This document shows, in pieces, positions 60,640 through 64,000 of a DNA stretch of 64,000 nt. The notes under the pieces are model-generated. The model had not been told where the DNA came from and did no database searches. It saw only the letters and a list, made by a program, of their open reading frames with translations. Position 1 is the stretch's first letter. Each line of letters begins with the position of its first letter. This stretch comes from an uncultured Clostridia bacterium (GTDB lineage Bacteria > Bacillota > Clostridia > Oscillospirales > Oscillospiraceae): positions 28,874 to 92,873 of the forward strand of contig CANSSG010000004.1 of NCBI GenBank assembly GCA_947649615.1, written 5' to 3'. A program made the translations under genes and the position numbers.

Positions 60640-61992
60640 ATGGTACAATTGTGGAACGGAGAGGCCGTCCAGTGGCGGCTGACGCTGTGTCTGGACGGCA
60701 AAGCCGGGACGCTGGAGATGGGGGAGCAGCCCCGTCAACTCATGGTACGCCTGGGCGGGAAGCCCACGGCGGAAGACCTGCGCCGCGCCGCGGCCAAGGC
60801 GGTAAAGCAGGTGGCATCCCTGTCCGGGGCCACGGCCCTGCTGGATGCGGCCCCCGCCGTGGAAACCCTTGGGGCGGAAGGCCTTGCTGCGCTGATCCAA
60901 GGCGCGGAGCTGGCATCCTACCACCAAAAGACCTGGAAGGAAAAGCAGGAGGACAAGCCCTTCACCCTCTATCTGGAAGGAACCGGCGCGGTAGACGGCG
61001 GCGCGGTGCTGACGGAGACAACAGTGCTGGACCGCTGGATTTGCTTTGCCCGCGACCTGGCCAACCGCCCCGGCAACAAGCTGACCCCGGATATGCTGGC
61101 CCGTGAAGCGGCGGAAATAGCGGAAAAGCTGGGCGTGGAGTGCCAGATTTTGGACGAAAATGAGACCCGCGCCCTGGGCATGGAGGCCTATCACGCCGTG
61201 GGCGACAGTTCCGCCAATCCCCCCCGCCTGATCGTCCTCCGCCACAAGGGCGGCCAGCCGGGCCAAGCGCCCCTTGCCCTGGTGGGCAAAGGCGTTTGCT
61301 TCGACTCCGGCGGCTACAGTCTCAAGAGCAATATGCGGGGCATGAAAGGCGATATGGCCGGCGCGGCGTCGGTGTGCGCCGCCCTGTTTGCCCTGGCAGA
61401 GAATAAGGTGCCTGTCAACGTCACGGCTATCGCCCCTTGCGTGGAGAACCGGATATCCCCGTCCAGCTTCCTGCCTGACGACGTCATCGGCTCCATGTCC
61501 GGCAAGACCATTGAAATCGGCAGCACCGATGCGGAAGGCCGCCTGATTTTAGCCGACGCCATCACCTATGCCATTGATAAGGAAAACGCCTGCAAGGTCG
61601 TAGACATTGCCACCCTCACCGGGGCCATCGGCCGGATGCTGGGCAGCGTAGCGGCCGGGGTCATGAGCAATAACGACGGATTTTTTGCAGACCTTCAGTC
61701 CGCCGCCGCCCTTACCGGGGAAAAGTTCTGGCGTATGCCGGACTATCCGGAGTACCAGCAGTTGATTGAAAGCCCTGTTGCGGATGTATACAACTCCAGC
61801 GACGGCTGCGGGGCCATTGCCGCCGGCCTGTTCCTGGGAACCTTTGCCGGGGAAACGCCCTGGATTCACTTGGATATCGCCGGCACGGGCCACTCAGACA
61901 AGATGAGCCAGCCCTACCATCCCAAAGGCGCTACCGGCATGGGTACCGCCACTATGTACCAGCTTTGCAAAGCCCTTACTGAAAAGCCCTAA
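60640..61992 (+). CDS. leucyl aminopeptidase, M17 family
   Basis: 450 residues, with GGAGGAAACAACG upstream. The M17 catalytic domain is clear: VGKGVCFDSGGYSLKS with metal-binding Lys/Asp, MKGDMAGAA, and STDAEGRLILADAI (usual NTDAEGRL) with Asp and Glu ligands. The N-terminal domain (1-150) is divergent and shorter than in PepA. Cytoplasmic, releases N-terminal Leu and other residues from peptides. Single gene, closed by a strong terminator. PepA in enterobacteria also binds DNA; not implied here. Confidence 0.92.
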   Translation: MVQLWNGEAVQWRLTLCLDGKAGTLEMGEQPRQLMVRLGGKPTAEDLRRAAAKAVKQVASLSGATALLDAAPAVETLGAEGLAALIQGAELASYHQKTWKEKQEDKPFTLYLEGTGAVDGGAVLTETTVLDRWICFARDLANRPGNKLTPDMLAREAAEIAEKLGVECQILDENETRALGMEAYHAVGDSSANPPRLIVLRHKGGQPGQAPLALVGKGVCFDSGGYSLKSNMRGMKGDMAGAASVCAALFALAENKVPVNVTAIAPCVENRISPSSFLPDDVIGSMSGKTIEIGSTDAEGRLILADAITYAIDKENACKVVDIATLTGAIGRMLGSVAAGVMSNNDGFFADLQSAAALTGEKFWRMPDYPEYQQLIESPVADVYNSSDGCGAIAAGLFLGTFAGETPWIHLDIAGTGHSDKMSQPYHPKGATGMGTATMYQLCKALTEKP

Positions 61993-62000
61993 CCCCGGCA

Positions 62001-62044
62001 AAGCCCCCCTGAAGCCGCATACGCGGCTTCAGGGGGGCTTTTAT
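62001..62044 (+). terminator. terminator after the aminopeptidase gene
   Basis: Perfect 18-bp stem AAGCCCCCCTGAAGCCGC (62001-62018) with GCGGCTTCAGGGGGGCTT (62023-62040), ATAC loop, then TTAT. The core GAAGCCGCATACGCGGCTTC recurs at 62989-63008. Confidence 0.88.
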
Positions 62045-62203
62045 AGTCGACACACTTGAAAATCGGTAAAGTTCGGGGATCAAAATGGTACGGGGCGGCG
62101 TTGTCGTCTTTGGCGGGCGTCAGCCCGCCTGCATCCTCCGCCTTGCCCCGCGCCATTTTTCCTCCCCTCCTTTTTACCGCTTCTCAAGTGCGTCGACTAT
62201 AAA
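62040..62203. mobile_element. MITE of about 164 bp with 30-bp terminal inverted repeats
   Basis: Left TTTATAGTCGACACACTTGAAAATCGGTAAA and right (reverse complement) TTTATAGTCGACGCACTTGAGAAGCGGTAAA share at least 27 of 31 positions. The ends carry GTCGACTATA with a TATA context, consistent with a TA target duplication as in IS630/mariner elements. The interior is GC-rich with no reading frame. It overlaps the last bases of the aminopeptidase terminator. The rest of the gap to 62301 (62204-62301) holds only a short GTTTTTTG tract and no gene. Confidence 0.8.
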
Positions 62204-62301
62204 TCCGTCAAAACGCCGTTGAAGCATTGTTGATTTCTCTTGAAATCCGTCGTTTTTTGCACTTAGCAGACACCATAGACGCCGCCGGAGCGCCGTGGCG
62301 G

Positions 62302-62940
62302 CTACCCATTGCAGCTGCCGTCCGATAGTCTACGGAGAGATGGAAGCTGATGTAAAATTTTTGAGTAAATCAGGGGGTAATCTTCTGCATTTTGCATAAT
62401 CAAATAGGGGAAACTATTGCGTTTACAACCTTCCATCACAATCTCTGACATACTTGAAAAGACGTACAGCATATTTCTATATTTGCTATCCCCCTTAATT
62501 CCTTCGGAAAAAGCAGGTATTTGTTCAAGCTTCTTTGATATCGCTTCTTCCAAAAAGGCATGACCGCTTACCAGAAAACAAGCATTTGGCCTATCGTGGA
62601 ATCTTTCAAGAAAATAGGGCAAAATGCAAACACCCTCTGCAACCAGGGGTTGGGAGACATCCTGTCTTTGCAGCAAATCTTCCACTAGGATATCAAATGC
62701 TTCCTCATAGTATTTCAGCCAAAAATCCAAACAGCCTTGCGGAGAACGATCCCAAATATCCAACGGGTCAGAAAGTTCTCGAAGTGCAAACATATGCGGC
62801 TGCTTGTCTTTGGCCGCAACGGAACTTAAAAGGATATCGTCCGTATGGTATACCGCAACACCTGCGTTTTTGTGGAGGGTATCTGTAAAAGTGGTTTTTC
62901 CCGATCCGGGAGAACCGCCTAAAAAGTATATGCTATGCAT
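62302..62940 (-). CDS. P-loop kinase/ATPase of unknown target (zeta-like), AT-rich, probably acquired
   Basis: 212 residues from the ATG at 62938-62940; a GTG codon directly before it is in frame. GGGAGGAG site. Walker A GGSPGSGKTTF (about 8-18), then HTDDILL like the Asp-rich loop of small-molecule and zeta-type kinases, and an Asp/Arg-rich middle (SDPLDIWDRSPQ). It does not match shikimate, gluconate or zeta toxin families closely enough to name. Base composition is visibly AT-richer than both neighbours, with AT-ending codons, which points to recent horizontal entry. It lies alone between a MITE and the rpoC end, with no antitoxin-like partner visible. Confidence 0.7.
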   Translation of the reverse strand: MHSIYFLGGSPGSGKTTFTDTLHKNAGVAVYHTDDILLSSVAAKDKQPHMFALRELSDPLDIWDRSPQGCLDFWLKYYEEAFDILVEDLLQRQDVSQPLVAEGVCILPYFLERFHDRPNACFLVSGHAFLEEAISKKLEQIPAFSEGIKGDSKYRNMLYVFSSMSEIVMEGCKRNSFPYLIMQNAEDYPLIYSKILHQLPSLRRLSDGSCNG

Positions 62941-62983
62941 CACATCTCCTCCCCTCTTTCAGAGAGCCTTTGGGACAGTCTGA

Positions 62984-63013
62984 CCCCGGAAGCCGCATAC
63001 GCGGCTTCCGGGG
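62984..63013. other. hairpin 3' of rpoC sharing a 20-nt core with the aminopeptidase terminator
   Basis: CCCCGGAAGCCGC (62984-62996), ATAC, GCGGCTTCCGGGG (63001-63013), perfect 13-bp stem. No T-run follows on the minus strand, so it may stabilise the rpoC mRNA 3' end rather than terminate. The core 62989-63008 is identical to 62011-62030. Confidence 0.65.
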
Positions 63014-63026
63014 TTCTGGGATTTTC

Positions 63027-64000
63027 TTATAACTGCGTTTCCACAGGCGCTTCGTCGATTTCGCCGGCCTCTATCTCTGCGGCGGCTGGGATCGCTTCTC
63101 CATCCACCTCCGCAGCGGGAACTTCCCCGCCGTCCGCCACAAAGTCCTCCATCCCTTCCGCCAGCTCTTCCAGAACCGTCTCCGGCTCCACAAACTCCGG
63201 CACCTCCGGGTCAGGGACAACCACCTCGGCCATCTCCCGGTAGGCGCTGATGCCCGCGCCGGCAGGAATCAGCTTACCAATGATGACGTTTTCTTTCAGG
63301 CCCACCAGATGGTCCACCTTACCCTTGATGGCGGCCTCGGTGAGCACCTTGGTGGTTTCCTGGAAGGAGGCGGCGGACAGGAAGGACTCCGTCGCCAAAG
63401 ATGCCTTGGTAATACCCATCAGCAGTTGGGTGACCTCGGCTTCCCGCAGCGGCTCACCGTTCTCCCGGACCTCCCCGGCGGCGGCCCGCTCGCGAACCTT
63501 TTCATTGGCCTCGTACAGTTCCAGCACATCCACCATCGCGCCGGACAGCAGGCCGGTATCGCCCGCGTCCTCCACCCGGCATTTGCGCATCATCTGCCGG
63601 ACGATGACTTCGATATGCTTATCGTTGATATCCACGCCCTGCTGGCGGTACACCCGCAGGACTTCCTGAATCAGATAGTTGTGGACGGCGGACGCGCCCC
63701 GGGTGCGCAGCACGTCATGGGGGTTCAACGCGCCGTCGTTGAGGGCCGTACCCTTCTCCACCAGGTCGCCGTCATTGACGCGCAGTCCCGTGTGGGGTAC
63801 GGCGTACATCTTGGTCTCGCCGTCATCGGCCACGACATGGATGTTCAGCAGAGACCCCTTGTGGCTCTCCTCGAACCTAAGCCGTCCGCCGACCTCCACC
63901 AGGGTTGCCATCTTCTTCGGCTTGCGGGCCTCGAACAGTTCCTCAACACGGGGAAGACCCTGGGTGATATCGCCGCCGGCCACGCCGCCGGTGTGGAAGG
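63027..64000 (-). CDS. rpoC: RNA polymerase beta' subunit, C-terminal part (5' end outside window)
   Basis: The frame is open to the window edge and reads [27 protein letters not shown], the conserved trigger-loop-proximal end of beta', then [52 protein letters not shown] and [14 protein letters not shown]. About 320 residues are seen; the first thousand or so lie beyond the window. The C-terminal 60 residues are an acidic Glu/Ala/Pro-rich tail ([18 protein letters not shown] onward) longer than usual for beta'. The core of transcription; normally downstream of rpoB. Confidence 0.96.
   Translation of the reverse strand, partial: FHTGGVAGGDITQGLPRVEELFEARKPKKMATLVEVGGRLRFEESHKGSLLNIHVVADDGETKMYAVPHTGLRVNDGDLVEKGTALNDGALNPHDVLRTRGASAVHNYLIQEVLRVYRQQGVDINDKHIEVIVRQMMRKCRVEDAGDTGLLSGAMVDVLELYEANEKVRERAAAGEVRENGEPLREAEVTQLLMGITKASLATESFLSAASFQETTKVLTEAAIKGKVDHLVGLKENVIIGKLIPAGAGISAYREMAEVVVPDPEVPEFVEPETVLEELAEGMEDFVADGGEVPAAEVDGEAIPAAAEIEAGEIDEAPVETQL

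Noticed and set aside
62984..63013. Rho-independent terminator of rpoC
   Set aside because: The hairpin is strong but lacks a T-run on the minus strand, so I list it only as a hairpin.
1..64000. tRNA or rRNA genes
   Set aside because: The intergenic spacers were read on both strands and none showed tRNA cloverleaf ends or rRNA sequence; no scan tool was run.

Overview
The window is GC-rich, densely coded DNA from a Gram-positive, endospore-forming anaerobe, most likely a Clostridia member of the Oscillospiraceae/Ruminococcaceae type. The evidence is a Gram-positive PolC replicase, a SpoIVB sporulation protease, a Ni-type anaerobic CO dehydrogenase, a Bacillota-style division cluster with FtsL and a PASTA-containing class B PBP, a tyrosine T-box, and good Shine-Dalgarno/sigma-A promoters throughout. 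The genus cannot be fixed from the sequence alone. No rRNA, tRNA, CRISPR array, intact insertion sequence or prophage was seen.

Layout. 1-3.6 kb (minus): ComF (cut by the window edge), a large unassigned membrane protein and a YczE-type membrane protein. 3.7-7.5 kb (plus): polA-rimI-GNAT. 7.5-11.3 kb (minus): a lipoprotein with 12-residue repeats, then a three-gene GlpA-like/GlpB-like/DUF1667 redox operon. 11.35-11.57 kb: a decayed IS21 IstB fragment. 11.7-13.9 kb (plus): DEAD-box helicase-luxS. 13.9-16.4 kb (minus): cysE-cysS behind a promoter, a structured RNA and two terminators. 16.5-19.5 kb (plus): a second DEAD-box helicase overlapping an orphan peptide-type binding lipoprotein. 19.6-23.3 kb (plus): cooS-cooF-NAD(P)H oxidoreductase, a CO/ferredoxin/NAD module. 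23.3-25.2 kb (minus): ABC exporter with an XRE-AbrB fusion regulator. 25.3-31.8 kb (minus): polC and pcrA. 32.0-33.7 kb (plus): rsmD-coaD-coiled-coil gene. 33.8-47.4 kb (plus): a division and cell-wall (dcw) cluster mraZ-rsmH-ftsL-PBP-murE-mraY-ftsW-murG-murA-ftsQ-ftsZ, with a MraZ operator at its head but without murD, murF, murC or ftsA. 47.5-48.6 kb: spoIVB. 48.6-52.8 kb (minus): a polyamine ABC importer with a fused permease/binding protein. 52.8-54.3 kb (minus): aldehyde dehydrogenase. 54.3-56.8 kb (plus): a Tyr T-box reading into a zinc-ribbon gene, a GNAT gene and tyrS. 56.9-60.5 kb (plus): a soluble hybrid histidine kinase and an HD-GYP-like protein. 60.6-62.0 kb: leucyl aminopeptidase. 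62.0-63.0 kb: a MITE and an AT-rich P-loop kinase gene. 63.0-64 kb (minus): the 3' end of rpoC.

Most genes are housekeeping. The less ordinary material lies in control elements and junctions: the T-box operon with two passenger genes, the RNA/terminator array before cysE, at least three families of short inverted-repeat elements in intergenic DNA, the acquired kinase gene beside rpoC, the CO dehydrogenase module with a possible Rex site, and the kinase/HD-GYP pair.
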